A stretch of 64,000 bases of DNA from Celoporthe dispersa (lineage: Eukaryota > Ascomycota > Sordariomycetes > Diaporthales > Cryphonectriaceae): the NCBI GenBank assembly GCA_016584495.1, contig WAID01000007.1, forward strand, positions 730,001 to 794,000. Reading direction: 5' to 3'. This document shows, one piece after another, positions 33,498 through 46,185 of this stretch; positions within the stretch are counted from its first letter, which is position 1, and each line of letters starts with the position of its first letter. Made by a program: the position numbers and the translations under genes. The notes below the pieces were generated by a model. It worked only from the letters and a program-made list of their open reading frames with translations, did no database searches and had not been told where the DNA came from.

Positions 33498-36400
33498 CTA
33501 AGGGTTTGGTGTAGAGTCTCGGCTCATACTCGCCCGGCTGACGCTTCGGCTATCCCGCTTGCTCATGAAGCTCTTCCGGGAGAATGGCCGCGCAGGGCTG
33601 GTCGGGGCAAGACTGCCGCCGCCATTGGCCTCCGACTCGACGAACGTGGACCTCACCAGGACGCTGCCGTCGCCAACCGGGTATTCCTTCTCTTCGTCGT
33701 TGCCGATAGGCAGGAAGTGCTCGCCAAGGTCCTCATCGCCTTTAAAGGTGTGGTTCTCCTTGGCCTGGAGCGCGAAGGAGGCCTCCGGGGCGCACACACA
33801 CTTGAACGTCTCCCCGAACTTGAAAACGCCGTCAGAGGCCTTGTGGTGCTTTGTCTTGCCGATGGTCTTACTCTTCGGCGCCTTCTGCTGCACGACAATG
33901 TACACATCCGAGGACGGCGGAAAGCCAGAGGCTGAGACGATGGTAAATGTCGCTGTGCCGGAACCAGCGCCAGGGACAATGCCGCTGTTTGCGGAGGCTG
34001 CGCCGAAGCTCTTCGTTCGGGAGTGCCCGTTCGTAGCGCCCAGCGCCAGCTTGGGAGAAGCATCGGGTGACATGTCCGCATCGGAGACTATCAAGTTCGA
34101 CCGCTTAAGGCCACCGCCAGGCGTGGAATCGGCACCGTTGATGACGATAGGAGACTCTGCAAGACCGCCGGCTGGCGATTCTGGTATAGAGTCGTCATCC
34201 TTCTTCCTGCCGGCGAAGCCACGCTTGATGAAAGAAGCGCCCTTGCCCACCCCATGAGCGATTCCCGTGGCACCCTTGATGGGGGCTCCCGCGACGCCAG
34301 TAACGATCCTGCCTGGTGCAGCAAAGGTACCCGAGAAAGTCGATGTGCCTTGCCTGTGCCTCGTCACATAGTCTGGACGGAACAGGAGCCGCAGCCTCAG
34401 GCTACCTGATTTCCCATCCAGCATGAGATTGACCTCTTGCGCCTTGAACGGCTCCAGTTGCTCCAGGTTGATGTCAGCACCGCCCAGGAAGTCTGGCTTG
34501 TCGGCAAAGTCCCAGTCCATGACCTTGACGCTGAACTTGGCCGCGGTCCGGGGAGGGGACCGGGACCTCGAAGAACTCGTTCCAGGCTGGGTGGAGCGTC
34601 TTCTTCTGCACCTTTGTCTTGAACACGTCCTGCCCGTTCAGCTCAAACTTGCAGTAAGGGTCACTCTTGCCGTTGGAATCAGCGGACGGCAGATCCGTAG
34701 CATCTAGCACATCCACCCTGAGGTTGCCCATGTTGTTGATGCTCTCGCTGGGGTCAAGCTTCATGTTGATAGGGATGTACTTGAGGCTGACCTTGACGGC
34801 GCTGACCTTGCCGTCCTCTCCCTTCATCTTGAGGGTAGTAGGGTTGTTCTAGCAAGACAAGGTTAGCTACGGAAAAGGCAGTCCAGGAGTTGCAATACTT
34901 ACGAGACATTGCTTGAGTGTGTCCAGCGTGTTGCCTGTGAGCTGAGCGAGAGTGTGATCACCCCTGTCATCCTCTCCGGGCTTGCCGCCCTTCTCTTTGA
35001 TCTTGATGGTCAATTTCGAGAACTCTAGCTCCCGGATCATACAGTCGCCCATCTCATCAAATGTGTAGGTCTTTGACTTCGCGGTTGAAGACACGTAAGA
35101 TGGGAACGCCATGTCGTCAACGAAGACCTCGACACGGGAACTGCTCTGCGGAAGTTCTGCGTCCATGAGTTTGAAGATGACGAGGCCGGACTCGTATTTG
35201 AGCAGCTCCTGAGGGGTCAGGTGTACCTTTGGCGGCTGTCTCTCGTCTCTCGACTTCCGAGGCATCGTGGCGGACGCAGGCGAGATAGGCGTCACGGGCC
35301 GGGCCGCATCTTTGTCTGCGTCTCCAGATGCACCCACCGTGGATGAAAACTTGCCGGGGTTCTCAGATCGTGGCACATCCAGTGAGCTCTTGACATCGCC
35401 ATTCTGTGGTGCTGCTGCGTCGCCCTGCTTCTCTTGCTCTTTTTCCTCTTCCTCGTCTTCGGGGTCCGCAATGTTGAGGGTAGGGTAAAACGCGGCAGTG
35501 TACTTGAGCAAGCCCTTCGGGGTACCCTTTCCATGGAGCTTCAGACCATCTTCGTGGAGGGATTTCTGGTCGTGGACCAGATACTCCCCGCTCTCGTCCT
35601 GATGTATGTAGTCGGCAGCATGTACGTCGATAAGGCCCAAGCTACGGTCCTTGCCCATCTTCTCCGCGTCCATAACTTCGATCTGGAGCCGTTCCCTGTG
35701 AGAGTGGACAGGCACATACAGAACCTCGTCGAAGTCGGGGTTGAGGGTATTCCGGTGGGTGACAGTGCGAGCTCGCTCGATACCAGACAGGGAGACTCGC
35801 ACGTACGGATCGGATTTGCCCATCGTCTCGAAGTTTCGTAGGTTCTTGGCGCTCTGGAAGTGAAAGCGCATCAATCCGATGGGTGTCTGGTAGCCTCCGG
35901 TTCCGGCCACAATGCCAGACAGTGCAACGGGCCGCCACTGGGCCTGCATCTTTACACGGCCGGTCTTTGCTCCAGAGATGTTGTACCAGTCCTGTCCCTT
36001 GGCCATCAGCTCAAGCATGTCTTCCAGCTTGATCGAGTAGGTGCCGAGGATCTGGTCACCAGCGAGCTCGCGATCATCCTTCAGGACAACGCCGAGCTTG
36101 GCAGACTTGCGATCCGTGATCAGGATCTCCTTGGTGCCGTTGTCCCAGATTGGGTTGTTGGTCCGCTTCAGCTTCTTGGTAGTGTGAATCTCCTTGCCGT
36201 TGAGCAGCATATGGGCGTAGGGGTTGAGCTGGCCGACAAGACTCTTCGACCCGTCGAGATCCTTGGCCTGCTCGACAGTGAAGCGCAGGATACCAGTGGG
36301 TATATCCGGAAGGGGCTCCTCGGTACCGTCTGGGCCTTTCGTTGCCTCCAGGACTGGGAAGAAGCGGATGTCGCACATGAGGGCGCCGCGAGCCTTGCCG

Positions 36401-38224
36401 CCCGACTTGATCTCAAGACGCTCGTTCTCGTGCTCGTAAATCTCCTCGACGGCCTCGAGGGAGAAGGACGCAGTGCCGAGCTCTTTGTCCTTGCGGAATT
36501 CGTTCCAATCAAACACCTGAATATCCAGAGTGTCGTTGAAAGACGTGATGATGATGTAGTGGGTCTCGTTCCAGCGGGGATTGGGGTTGTCTCTCACGGT
36601 CTTGGTCTGCGCCAGCGGCTGTCTCTTATTCAGGGTGACCACGGCGTATGGGTCTGGGTTGCCAGAGAAGTTGTCGGGATTCTTGAGACCCTGAGCACCG
36701 TGCAGAGTGATAGCAATGACGCCGACGGCCTGGTCAACCGGGGAGCCTGCGAGCATCTTGGCAACTTCGATGGGGAACACGTTCGGCGCGTACATCATCG
36801 GTGCCAGGTTTCCGTGGATCTGCTCGAGGATGAAGCTTTCGAGACCGGGGATGAAGTTGATGTCGAACCCAAAGGTCTCACCTCCCAGGGGCTTGCAGAC
36901 GTAGTCGATCGTCGGTCGCTCGAGGAAGCACATCTCGATCTTCTCGACGTGGGGGAAGGCGAGCTGAAGCTTGATCTTCAACCGCATGATGCCCTGGAAG
37001 GCCATATCCTCGACGATGACGTCTAGACCCTTGCTGACCATTGCCTTGCCGATGCGGATCTCGAGTACCACCTTGGGGTTGATCTTGCTCTTGATCTGGC
37101 GGGAGGTCATATCGGCGGTGTCGTTCGGGGTGAAGCTGAACTTCCAGTCCATAATCACCACGTCATCCTCGGCCTTGGGGTACGTCTTGACGTGCTCCAT
37201 CCGCGGGGGCTTGGAGCCCAGGGTGAACTCCTTGAGCCGCAGGCTGTCGAGAAAACCCAGGGGTGGCGCCGCTCAGGACCTGATCGACAGAGCTGATGAT
37301 GGTGGCCGCCAGGACAGGCTGATAGATTGGCCAGAACTTGACCAAGAACGAGTTGATCCACTCGAGAGATTCCGTGTCGGTCTCCAGCCTCTTGAGGTTG
37401 ACCTCGCGGTTCAAGTCGTCCCTGAAGTTGCGGCGAACCCGACGGAGGGAGGTCCGGTAGTAGGTCGCACAGCAGGCCATGATCATGAAGACCCAGCCGA
37501 GGCCACCCCCGAGGACAGCAACAAACCATGAGGAGATGCAGGCAAAAGCAATCACCGCGGCATTGTAGTACCAGTCTGGAATTACGCAGTCAGTACACGC
37601 AGAGTAGGCGAGAGGCTGAGACCTGGCTTGGTTGACTTACCGCCATAGAACTTGTCCGGAATCTTACCCTCCAGCCAGGTCTGGTGATCTAGCAAGCTCT
37701 CGCCCTCCATGACGGACTCGACCGGCCAGCCAAACTGAGGTGCCCAGCCCGTCTGGAGCCCCATCTCCGGCCCGCCATCAGCAGACTTCCCGTCGATTGT
37801 AGCTCTCCCGTCAGCGTCTCTGGAAACCTCAATGGCCCCGGCCTTTGAGTCCTCGGGGATGTCATAGTCGGGATCCCCGCCGTCTCGGTCGGTGACGAGT
37901 GCCGCACCTTTGCGTCGGTTGGAATGAAAACCCTCAGGAATGGCCTGGAAGAGAAAGCTGTTAGGCGCGTGACCACCCGGAGGGGGGGGGGGGAGGCGTG
38001 GCGGAGGGGAGACAACTCTTGCTCCTGCTCACCTCTCTGGCCTGTGCCTTCTTCTCGGCCGGACTGGCATCCGGGTTGAACTTGAAGGCAGCAACACCTG
38101 CACTCCTGGTCTCCTCCAGGATCTTCTTCTCTGCATCCTCAGCAGTGACAGAGCTCCCTGGATCCCGGGATGCCTCCATGGCTCCCTGCTGCTTCAGCTC
38201 CTCTGCTGCATGTTCTGTCGCCAT
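33498..38224 (-). CDS. Tricalbin (SMP and multiple C2 domains), two frame disruptions
   Basis: ER-anchored lipid-transfer tether at ER-plasma membrane contacts. Exons 38224-38033, 37944-37641, 37575-34903 and 34848-33498 encode about 1505 residues. Order: a disordered N-terminus; a membrane hairpin (AAVIAFACISSWFVAVLGGG then WVFMIMACCATYY); the SMP domain (ESLEWINSFLVKFWPIYQPV to NVFPIEVAKML); then C2 domains with the usual Asp loops (QGLKNPDNFSGNPDPYAVV, LDGSKSLVGQLNPYAHM, LRNFETMGKSDPYVRVSL, LPSADSNGKSDPYCKF), a divergent C2 near LLKYESGLVIFKLMDAEL, and a Ser/Pro-rich end. Two frame breaks: an extra A in the plus-strand AAAA at 37252-37255 (between ATPGF and LDSLRLKEFTLG) and an extra G at 34550-34553 (between EVPVPS and AKFSVKVMDWDF). 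Both lie inside conserved stretches with no room for introns. Confidence 0.93.
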
Positions 38225-40505
38225 GGTGGTTCTCAATTGGTTGTTGAATCTAGGTCGGGGGACGAGGTTTGGAGGGAGGCTGCACTCGACATCAAAAGGG
38301 GAGCCGGGAGGTAGGACCAATCTTGTTCGTGCGTCTCCCGTCGATGCTGGCAGTGCTGGCAATGTCGGACGAGACACAGCTGTAAGCAGAGGGTGCGGGA
38401 GACGACGAGAAGGTCGAGGGGAGGATGGACCAGCTGGCAGGATGGGGTGGGTGGCTGGTTTGTGAAGGAAAACATGTATGAAGAGAGCGTTTCTGGGAAA
38501 GACGGGGTTATGCGGCCGCTGGCGAGACTAAAAAGCCGGTAGAGAGCTGGCCACGCAAGGTTGAGCTGTTTGAGCTTGGTGCCAATGGTACTGTGCGGTA
38601 CTGCCAGCCAGGGTTCTCCCAAGCCTGCTTTGATGCGAACGAAGACCACATCTCAGCTTGCATCTGTCCTCGAACCAACTAGGACCCTGCCCCAAAACAG
38701 GGAGCTGCTCAGGAGTGACGTAAACACGTACTGTACTGCGTCTGAGACCGAGCCCCCCAGCCCGAAGCTACAGGGGTCCATGGCGGTACACACATGGCAC
38801 CACTGCCACTGTACTGCAGCTTCCATGTCCCCAACACGGAATCTTGCTGCCGTGCTGCTGGGTTGATAAGGCTCAACTCACCCGTACAGCCCCAGCCCCA
38901 CTCCATGCCCATGCCGAGTCCTGTTCTCCTGTTGCTTTATTGTAAAAAAAAAAACCAAATAAAATAAAACTGTCCTGAACCACCAGAGACCTGGTGGCGA
39001 TTGCTTCTGGCCAGTGTGCTGGCGACAGGGTTTGATTGCAGGATGGCTAGAAATATCATGATTGTGCTCTGCAAAACCTTATGGCTCCTGTTCCGGATCT
39101 ACAGCACACATACTACCGTAGTACCATGTATGTACATACATATTAGGTGGGCTTGGGGCTCATCCCACTCACGGTGACACCGTCTGAACTAGGAACTGGA
39201 CGAGGACGGGGTGCACCATCGGATTGGTTCCCCATCCCTCCCCCGCGGTCCACCTCAGGTGGTCCATCATGCATGCGGACAAGCTCGACAAGCCATCTTG
39301 CACTAGATGCTCAATCCATTGGAGCCCTCAGCTTGGCCTGGGTCGCTAGGGACAGGACTGGTATCTCTATCCTGCCGTGTGACTTGGTGTGTAGGCAAGG
39401 CAGCCTTGGTTTGTGCAAGTATGTTGAAAACTCTGATGCGTTTCCAGCCGCTGTCTCTGGCTTGGGGAATTTCCCTGGCTTCAGACACGAATGTCACGCA
39501 TCGGGAATGCATCTCGTGATACGACGCATGTACGCCATATACGAAGGAATTGGCTGAGGAGGGGCTCTCGGAGATCATCAAATCCGTCTCACCTCGGTTA
39601 TACTATGGTAGGCCATCATCATCTCTAATTATTGCAGAGGCAGTGTAGGAATGTTATGTTATCTCAGATGAGAGGTTCACAAGATATGAACAATCACGAT
39701 AACCTCCCAGCAACGCGATTCACAAACATTCCTGAGGGCCCCTACTACTCGTGAGGGTGGATAAAGCTCCACCCGCTGAATATATTCCTAGCAGAGATCT
39801 GTGTGGGGCTTCCCTGTCCAGCCGAGAATGCACCACTCTTCAGATTTCTTTGTAGAGCAGCGCTGTGTTGTAGGAGGCTATCTAGTCCTCTGGAGCATTG
39901 CTCATGACAAGAGCGACCTGCCGGCCTGTATGTAGGTGATTTTTATTTTCATTTACAAGAAAGAAAGAAAGTAGAATGAAGGATGCCACTGGTGCTTCTG
40001 GATAGAACAATACTGGGTGGGCTGTCTGGTTGTAAGGTGCATGTCAGGATTCTTGCCTCGGGCCAGGGTCGCTGCCCAGCCGTTATCATACGTTACGAAT
40101 GCTTGCGGCTGGGCTTTCTTGGCGCAGAAAGAGCACTATAGTGTAGACTGAGATCGCTCCGGGTGCCAGTAAGATGGACTCTGCTAATTATTTGCGCTCA
40201 CCATGTACAGGTCCGGTCGTCTGATAAAACAGGAGAAGTGGCAGCCGTTGGACTTGCTTGGGCGGAACTGGCCTTCCTTACTAAGCTGTGGCGCATTCTA
40301 GAAATCGCCCCCACTCGTTTGTGGCTAGTGTAGAATTTCAGAGCCGACCGCGTACATGTTGCCTCGACTTGCGCATGGCAATTGATCAGCCTCACTTAAC
40401 CTCAACCTCGCTGCCGACAAACACCACGAATCTCCCAGGTCGATATCCTATCCAGTCAAGCCACCGCAAAGAGGCCAGCAGCTGCACGACAGGAACATCT
40501 CCACA
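38225..40505. other. Intergenic region, promoters of tricalbin and U2AF genes
   Basis: About 2.3 kb between divergent genes. Contains an A-rich patch with AAATAAAATAAAA at 38943-38969 and an A/G-rich patch at 39955-39971. The longest open frame (39147-39557) has no recognisable domain or intron support. A C/T-rich leader precedes the U2AF start. Confidence 0.55.
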
Positions 40506-41224
40506 ATGGCTTCCTATCTAGCTAGTATCTTTGGTACTGAGCAGGACAAGGTCAGTTTACTTCTTCCTCTTACCTCCTCCCCGCCGTCATTGCGGTCAGT
40601 CCTACTAACATCACGCGTTTCTCCTTTGCCGCGAAATAGGTCAACTGTTCCTTCTACTACAAGATCGGCGCCTGCCGGCACGGTGACCGCTGCTCGCGCA
40701 AGCACGTCAAGCCCTCGTACAGCCAGACGATCCTCATGCCGAACCTGTATCAGAACCCGGCCTTCGACCCCAAGAACCGCATGAACCCCTCACAGCTGCA
40801 GAACCACTTTGACGCCTTCTACGAGGACGTCTGGTGCGAGATGTGCAAGTACGGCGAGCTCGAGGAGCTTGTCGTCTGCGACAACAACAACGACCACCTG
40901 ATCGGCAACGTCTACGCCCGCTTCAAGTACGAGGAGTCCGCCCAGAAGGCCTGCGACAACCTCAACTCTCGCTGGTATGCCGCCCGGCCCATCTACTGCG
41001 AGCTCAGCCCCGTCACCGACTTCCGCGAGGCCTGCTGCCGCCTCAACAGTGGCGAGGGCTGCGTCCGGGGCGGCTTCTGCAACTTCATCCACCGCAAGAA
41101 CCCAGGCGACGAGCTCGACCGCGAGCTGACCCTCGCCACCAAGAAGTGGCTCAAGGAGGGCGGTAGGGATAACAAGAGCCCTTCGAGGAGTCCCAGCCCA
41201 GAGCCTACAAGGCGGAGGTTCTAA
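40506..41224 (+). CDS. U2AF1: U2 snRNP auxiliary factor small subunit (U2AF35/U2AF23)
   Basis: Recognises the AG at 3' splice sites in the nucleus with the large subunit. Exons 40506-40550 and 40640-41224 encode 209 residues. The start MASYLASIFGTEQDK and the first CCCH finger (VNCSFYYKIGACRHGDRCSR) are nearly diagnostic. They are followed by the UHM/RRM (MNPSQLQNHFDAFYEDVW to WYAARPIYCEL), and the second finger CCRLNSGEGCVRGGFCNFIH. The C-terminus is a short SPSRSPSPEPTRRRF instead of a long RS domain, as in S. pombe U2AF23. The intron falls directly after the Lys before the first finger (GTCAGT...TAG). No frame disruption. Confidence 0.96.
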
Positions 41225-41225
41225 G

Positions 41226-41631
41226 GGCTCTCGCGTAGGGTTCGGGTGCGCGTCAACAAAGGATGACTACAGCCCGGAGGGACTCATCGACCTGGTTCAT
41301 CTCCTCGCCTCCGATTGGGGTGGAGTGTGGCGGGATGTGCTCATGTGGATGGTCACCCCGGAGACTCAGATCACTACGGAGGGCTTCCGACGGTTGATGA
41401 AGCAGTGGAGGAGCTACAGGCAGCCATATTTGCTGTTCGATCAGCGCTGGTGGCTTCTATCACGGCAATAGTTGCAGAATACTCGTGACGCAAGAGCTGT
41501 TTCCCCAGGAGACAGATCCGTCAACGACATTCAGATCATGGTTCGAGAGGTTAGCGGCAAGGAAGTATAGGCGTTCGGCGTCGGGTTGGCAGGGATATCA
41601 AAGAGAGGCACAAGAGGTCTCTGGCATGTAA
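41226..41631 (+). pseudogene. Coding-like segment without start codon, probable relic or unrecognised gene
   Basis: Directly behind U2AF1, two frames show coding-like codon use (G/C-ending codons) and join sensibly. Frame one (41226-41475) reads KDDYSPEGLIDLVHLLASDW, then GGVWRDVLMWMVTPETQ, TTEGFRRLMKQWRSYRQPY and FDQRWW before a TAG. The frame one base on carries on from there as FYHGNSCRILVTQELFPQET, STTFRSWFERLAARKYRR and ends SGM with TAA at 41629-41631. The shift lies near 41449-41455. The combined segment is about 130 residues, rich in Trp and Arg. I recognise no family. The first ATG within it is near 41344. It might be a truncated gene, a gene broken by the same kind of single-base error seen elsewhere here, or an unusually open 3' UTR. 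Confidence 0.35.
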
Positions 41632-41876
41632 TGCAAGGCATCTCTGATGGGCAGGCGGTCCTGTGGACAGCATAAACACAAGATCTTCCTCCCAGATGTG
41701 ATGTTCTTTAAAAAGTAGATACTACGTGTGAAGACAATGTAATGCCTGTTTCTGAGCCTCGATATTACCAATACTAAACGCCGTTCTCGTATTCCGTGCT
41801 CTACGGATGTATGGCGGCTCTCTTGTCTTTGCACCTCTACCAATGCCGACCGCCTGGGAAGATTGCCCTGATCTAC

Positions 41877-43828
41877 CTACTCCTTCGCGTCCACAAAAAC
41901 GTCGTTTGACCCTGTTGTATCCGATCGCGTCACGTTGGGTATGTCTTTCTTCAGATCGTTGTGAAAATCAATGAGTGGTCCCTCGGAGGGCTTGCCTGTA
42001 CTCTTCAGCAACCCCGAGATCTCTCCGGTGCTCTCCATCCTGGGTTCGCTGGAGGAGGGTGTGGCGGCTGGCCTCGGAGGCTCTGCTGGGCTGTCGTCCT
42101 GGCCGAAGTCTATCAGATCGTCATCGGCTGGCTGCTCATGGGCTGGCTTTCTCTCAGCTGGCTTGCTGCCGGATGCCCTCGGAGGAATTGTGTGCGCTCT
42201 GTTCATCGTCTGTCCTGGAAGGATCGGGTAGATCGCCAGAATCTGTTCGGTACATTTCTTCGGCTCCGAGGTGCTGCTAGTGGGGTAGTCAGTACTGGTG
42301 TGCAAGTCTTTCTCTGTAGGCCAGAGGGTTGCTCACATCTGCGCATTGATGATCCACTCTAGATCCTCCTCTCCTTCTTCGGGGCCGCCCGGTCCCCCGT
42401 TAACCCTTCTGAACAGTCGCGGGTGCCACTCGACGCCATCTTGAGCCCTTTTAGCGGCCTCGTCTCGTTGCGCATCTTCGATCTTCGACTTCTCGTCGGT
42501 GGCGAGCTCATGGTTTCTGTCCTTGACGGCCTGTGCGGTCTTCTGCCACAGTTTCTGCGACTCTCCTTCCTCCTGTTCTTCTACAGGCCTGACTCGTGGA
42601 GGTGCCGGCTTCGAATGATGTGCGTTGAAGAACATCTCCTTATGACCAGTCTGTAGAGTGGTCAGCAACGAAGGATATACGTAGGGACTGGAGTGCGCCG
42701 TGGCGTACCTTGAGATCCTTGACGAACATCTCGTCGCTCCACAGCCCAGAGAGCTCGTACAGCACCTCGCCCGTCTTCTCATTCCTGATCGTTCCGCCAA
42801 TGGCATTGTACATGCCACCGACCCAGCCCTTCGTCTTGAACTCCAGGTCCGCCACCAGACCCATCTCGGGGCACCGGACAAAGCTGTGGTCTCCCAACTC
42901 GTACTTCATCTTGCCAAAGAGGATTCCCCTCGCGTACATGTTAGGCTGTGTCAGGTGGCTGCGAGGCTGTTAGTTCCCCAGAGCCTGTAAACTATCATCG
43001 GCTTGTACTGACTAGCGCTCGCCCTTCTTGGGATCCTTGCCCCGATTCAGGAAGGTGAGGACAGCAGTGCCCTCCATCAAGCTTGCTGCCGAGTTCCCGA
43101 GGAACTTGCTCTTCGGTTTCAGGGTTCCGTCGACCCTGATGTGGTGCTCAGGGACCATATAGAAGTAGCTCGATTTCGGAGGGTGGTGCGAGGTCTGCTC
43201 GGAGATGTAGTATGCTCGTGTCTTGTCCGGGAAGTCCCAGTAGCAGGTGAATATCTCGCCAAGGATGGGATTCAGCGGTTTCTTGACTCCGGGAGGACGA
43301 ATGTGCCAGCCACTGAGGTAGAACTTGACCACGGACACGAATCTCTCCACGGGGTCGTCGATCTCAGGTATCGGCAGGAGCATCTCAGGGTGGCTCATGA
43401 AGCTATAAGAGATGCTGGTCAGCCTGGGGGAGGGTTCCATAGACTTTCGGGCTCGGGGTTGGGATCTAACTTTGTTATGCGCTCCAGCATGCTCCGCGGC
43501 TCGAGGATGAAGGTGGGAAGGGTCACCCTGCTGAGGTCGGCACCAGGCCTGAGCTGGGAGATGATGTGGGAGAGCACATTGCCCTGATCGGGTTCGACGA
43601 CCTGGGTGTCATCGTCACCACCGTCGCCTCTGCCCTCGTCCGTGGATCCTCGGCTGCCTGAGTAACAGGAGGGTTCGCGTCAGCTCTCGGCGCGGTACAT
43701 AGGAACCATGCTCACGCTGGTAGTGACCAGGTGTAGACCTGGACAAGGGAAGGAGAAACTTGTCTCTGGCACGTACTAGTCGTCGAGGTGGCCCGTCGGC
43801 GGCCGGACACAAGGCCCATCATGGTCAT
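41877..43828 (-). CDS. Oxysterol-binding-protein homologue (ORP/OSH, lipid exchange)
   Basis: ORD-only lipid transfer protein. Exons 43828-43777, 43657-43471, 43402-43013, 42958-42709, 42650-42337 and 42276-41877 sum to exactly 531 codons (530 residues). The ORD contains [28 protein letters not shown], the signature [11 protein letters not shown] (OSBP EQVSHHPP) with the paired His for phosphoinositide binding, and the WHPRLFRR end motif. There is no PH or ankyrin domain. After the ORD a disordered tail of about 130 residues carries two LIDF motifs ([11 protein letters not shown] and [11 protein letters not shown]) resembling clathrin-box peptides. The start follows [17 protein letters not shown]; two further in-frame Met allow a slightly shorter form. 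Confidence 0.93.
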
Positions 43829-46017
43829 AGCAGGATAACAAGCAAGGCTTGATCTACCCCTCTTGTCGAGATAGGTTGGGTGGGGGTCAGACTGTCGAGA
43901 GCAGGCACCGTGCTGGACGCCAAGGCGAGTCGCGTGGGTGAGGAGGTTGAGGAGAAATAAAGAGGAGGGGAAGTTCGATCACAGGGGGGAGCAGGACGCA
44001 GAGGCCTGGTCGAGATGATGTAGTGAAAAGGTAAGGCGGATGTTCAGCCTAGCCCGAATGACGGAGGGTGGAAGAGGAAGGCTCACTCCCTCTCCCTCTT
44101 TCTCTGCTCCTCACCATATTGTAGTCAGCAGTTGGCGGGGCACCAAGCTGTGTATTTTAGCGACTTACCTCCGCTTATTGCCCATGACGTTGCTCCGCCT
44201 GTCTGTCAGCCCAGCCAGCCCATCCCTGTCGCCCTGGTCCCCGTGCTTGAGGTGACGCCTCAATGCTTGGTCAGGCATTGCCTGTTCGACAGGTGGCTAC
44301 GGCAGTGTAGATCGCAGAGGCCATTCATTGCTGCACAATACAGTGGGCTGGCTGATTGTGTCACACAAGGATGCTCTGATAAATCTGTAAATCTGATCTG
44401 CCAACGGCCTACCGTGTTATCGGGTTTCATCTCTTAAGTCCCTGTAATTTGTGACAGCTCAGTGAGCGCCTGCATGCACACAAGAAGAGAGCTTGCGTCT
44501 TCGATTCTCGTCATTGGATGCCTTGAAAGCCCCCAACTGGCTGGACCCTGGTTAGTTGTTGTAGTTGCTGGGCCGCCAACTAGGCTCATGACGGAGGCAG
44601 CCTACGTCCGTCCTCTCTGTATAGGCACCAAGCCCCGGACGATCCGAGCCTGCACGATGAGGGCAGTCACGTACAGGGAGATGGCGTCCTTGTCAAACAA
44701 CTATGAGTAAAGACATTGAAAGCCGGTCACATCTTGTTCAACGAAAAGTTTCCGCAACAAGAACTGATATACTACGAGTCGAGATCACCACGGTGAACAG
44801 GACGCTGCGGTCAAGACACTTTTCTTTTTCTTTCTTTCTCTTTCACACAGCAGGCACCTCAGGGTCTCGAATTCGCCGACAATTCTGACATGTCACCAGG
44901 AAGCTCCCACGTCACTCTGATTTGCCTTGTCCATCCTTTTCCCGTTGCGGCCGGCTGACGAGGGGTGGTGCAGTGTGCAGTCCAGCAAGATGACGTCTCT
45001 CTGAGACTAAGGCACGAATACTGACAGTATCCCACCTCGGACTGCATAGTAAAGTCCGGCTGTCCGACCGCGTCTCCTACCTTTTTCCTTTATTGGCGTC
45101 TCTCCCTGTCTCTCCCTCTCTGTTTCTCCTCCTCCTTTTCACACGCTGACGGAACGGGCCGCTCCCTCTCTTCACACTCAGAATCAAGCAGATCGAAGTA
45201 GTCCTGTATCGCCGGGCGGTGTGACGAGGGGCAAGAGAATGAACACAATTTCCTCCCAGCGGACAGATGCTTCGGATACTTTCCGGTCAAGGACCCTGCA
45301 GAGGGAACCCCAGAATGACTCGCCAGCCCACGCGCGCACACGACAAAAACACATGGCTAGCCCTGGATTACCTCTCCGGCTCAGATGAGCTGCCGGACAG
45401 CCTCGTGTGGGAGCAGCCCTATGGCATGTCTGTCGTCTCTCTGGGTCTCGACGCTTGTGCTCATACCATGGCGTCGATGAGAGAGAGAGAGAGAGGATGG
45501 TTCCCAGAGACAACACGGTGCGGCCGTCAGCACTCTCAGGCTTAGCGCCGTACCCAGTCCTGATCCCTTGCTCTCGGGCTAAGGACTAGCGAGGCGTTGA
45601 GCATTTCTCGTTATCATTGTGTGAAATGAGGGAAGCCGTCGCAATCTCGATGGCGTGTCATCTAAAACCCTACAAGGCAGCTCAGACCAGGCTCAGGCGC
45701 CATCTCGCTGAGCCCTCCCACCGAGCGATCGCACATGGAGGTTGGTGCGGTCCCAGGAGTCTCTCAAGCTCAGGCGGGAAGATGCTCACCTGTGTCGTTA
45801 GGCTCACACAAGGACGAGAGCCGACGGTATATGATATGCAGCACAAATTGCATAGGAGTAGCTTGGTGGTTTGTAGCAAGCACGATGAGACGACGGCCTG
45901 TTGAGCATGTGCAGGTAGATACTAACCTTATATGCATATGATAAGGCCGACCCCACACTCAGGGGTAGTTCAGCTTGGCACGCATACAAGGTTCTCGCTA
46001 ACGATGGGCCGTCAGGA

Positions 46018-46040
46018 GCAGCAGCAGCAGCAGCAGCAGC
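46018..46040. repeat. GCA trinucleotide repeat
   Basis: About seven to eight perfect GCA units in non-coding DNA. Confidence 0.9.
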
Positions 46041-46146
46041 AATAGCACCTGTAGCAGCAGCACTACCAGCAGCTGTAGAGGCCCTTGGAGGCGCAAACCT
46101 GCCTCGGTGTACCACTCTCTGGGTTTGCCTGCACCCCGACATATTT

Positions 46147-46185
<39 letters not shown>
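46147..46185. repeat. Compound AC/AG microsatellite
   Basis: (AC)n directly followed by (AG)n. Confidence 0.95.

Noticed and set aside
35860..37026. Plus-strand open frame of 388 codons
   Set aside because: Antisense of tricalbin; no domain and no splice support.
39147..39557. 136-codon open frame in the tricalbin-U2AF spacer
   Set aside because: No domain, no leader or intron support, weak codon bias.
41500..41560. GGTTCGAG-like T-loop suggesting a tRNA
   Set aside because: No matching acceptor stem, D-loop or anticodon arm around it; it lies in the coding-like segment.
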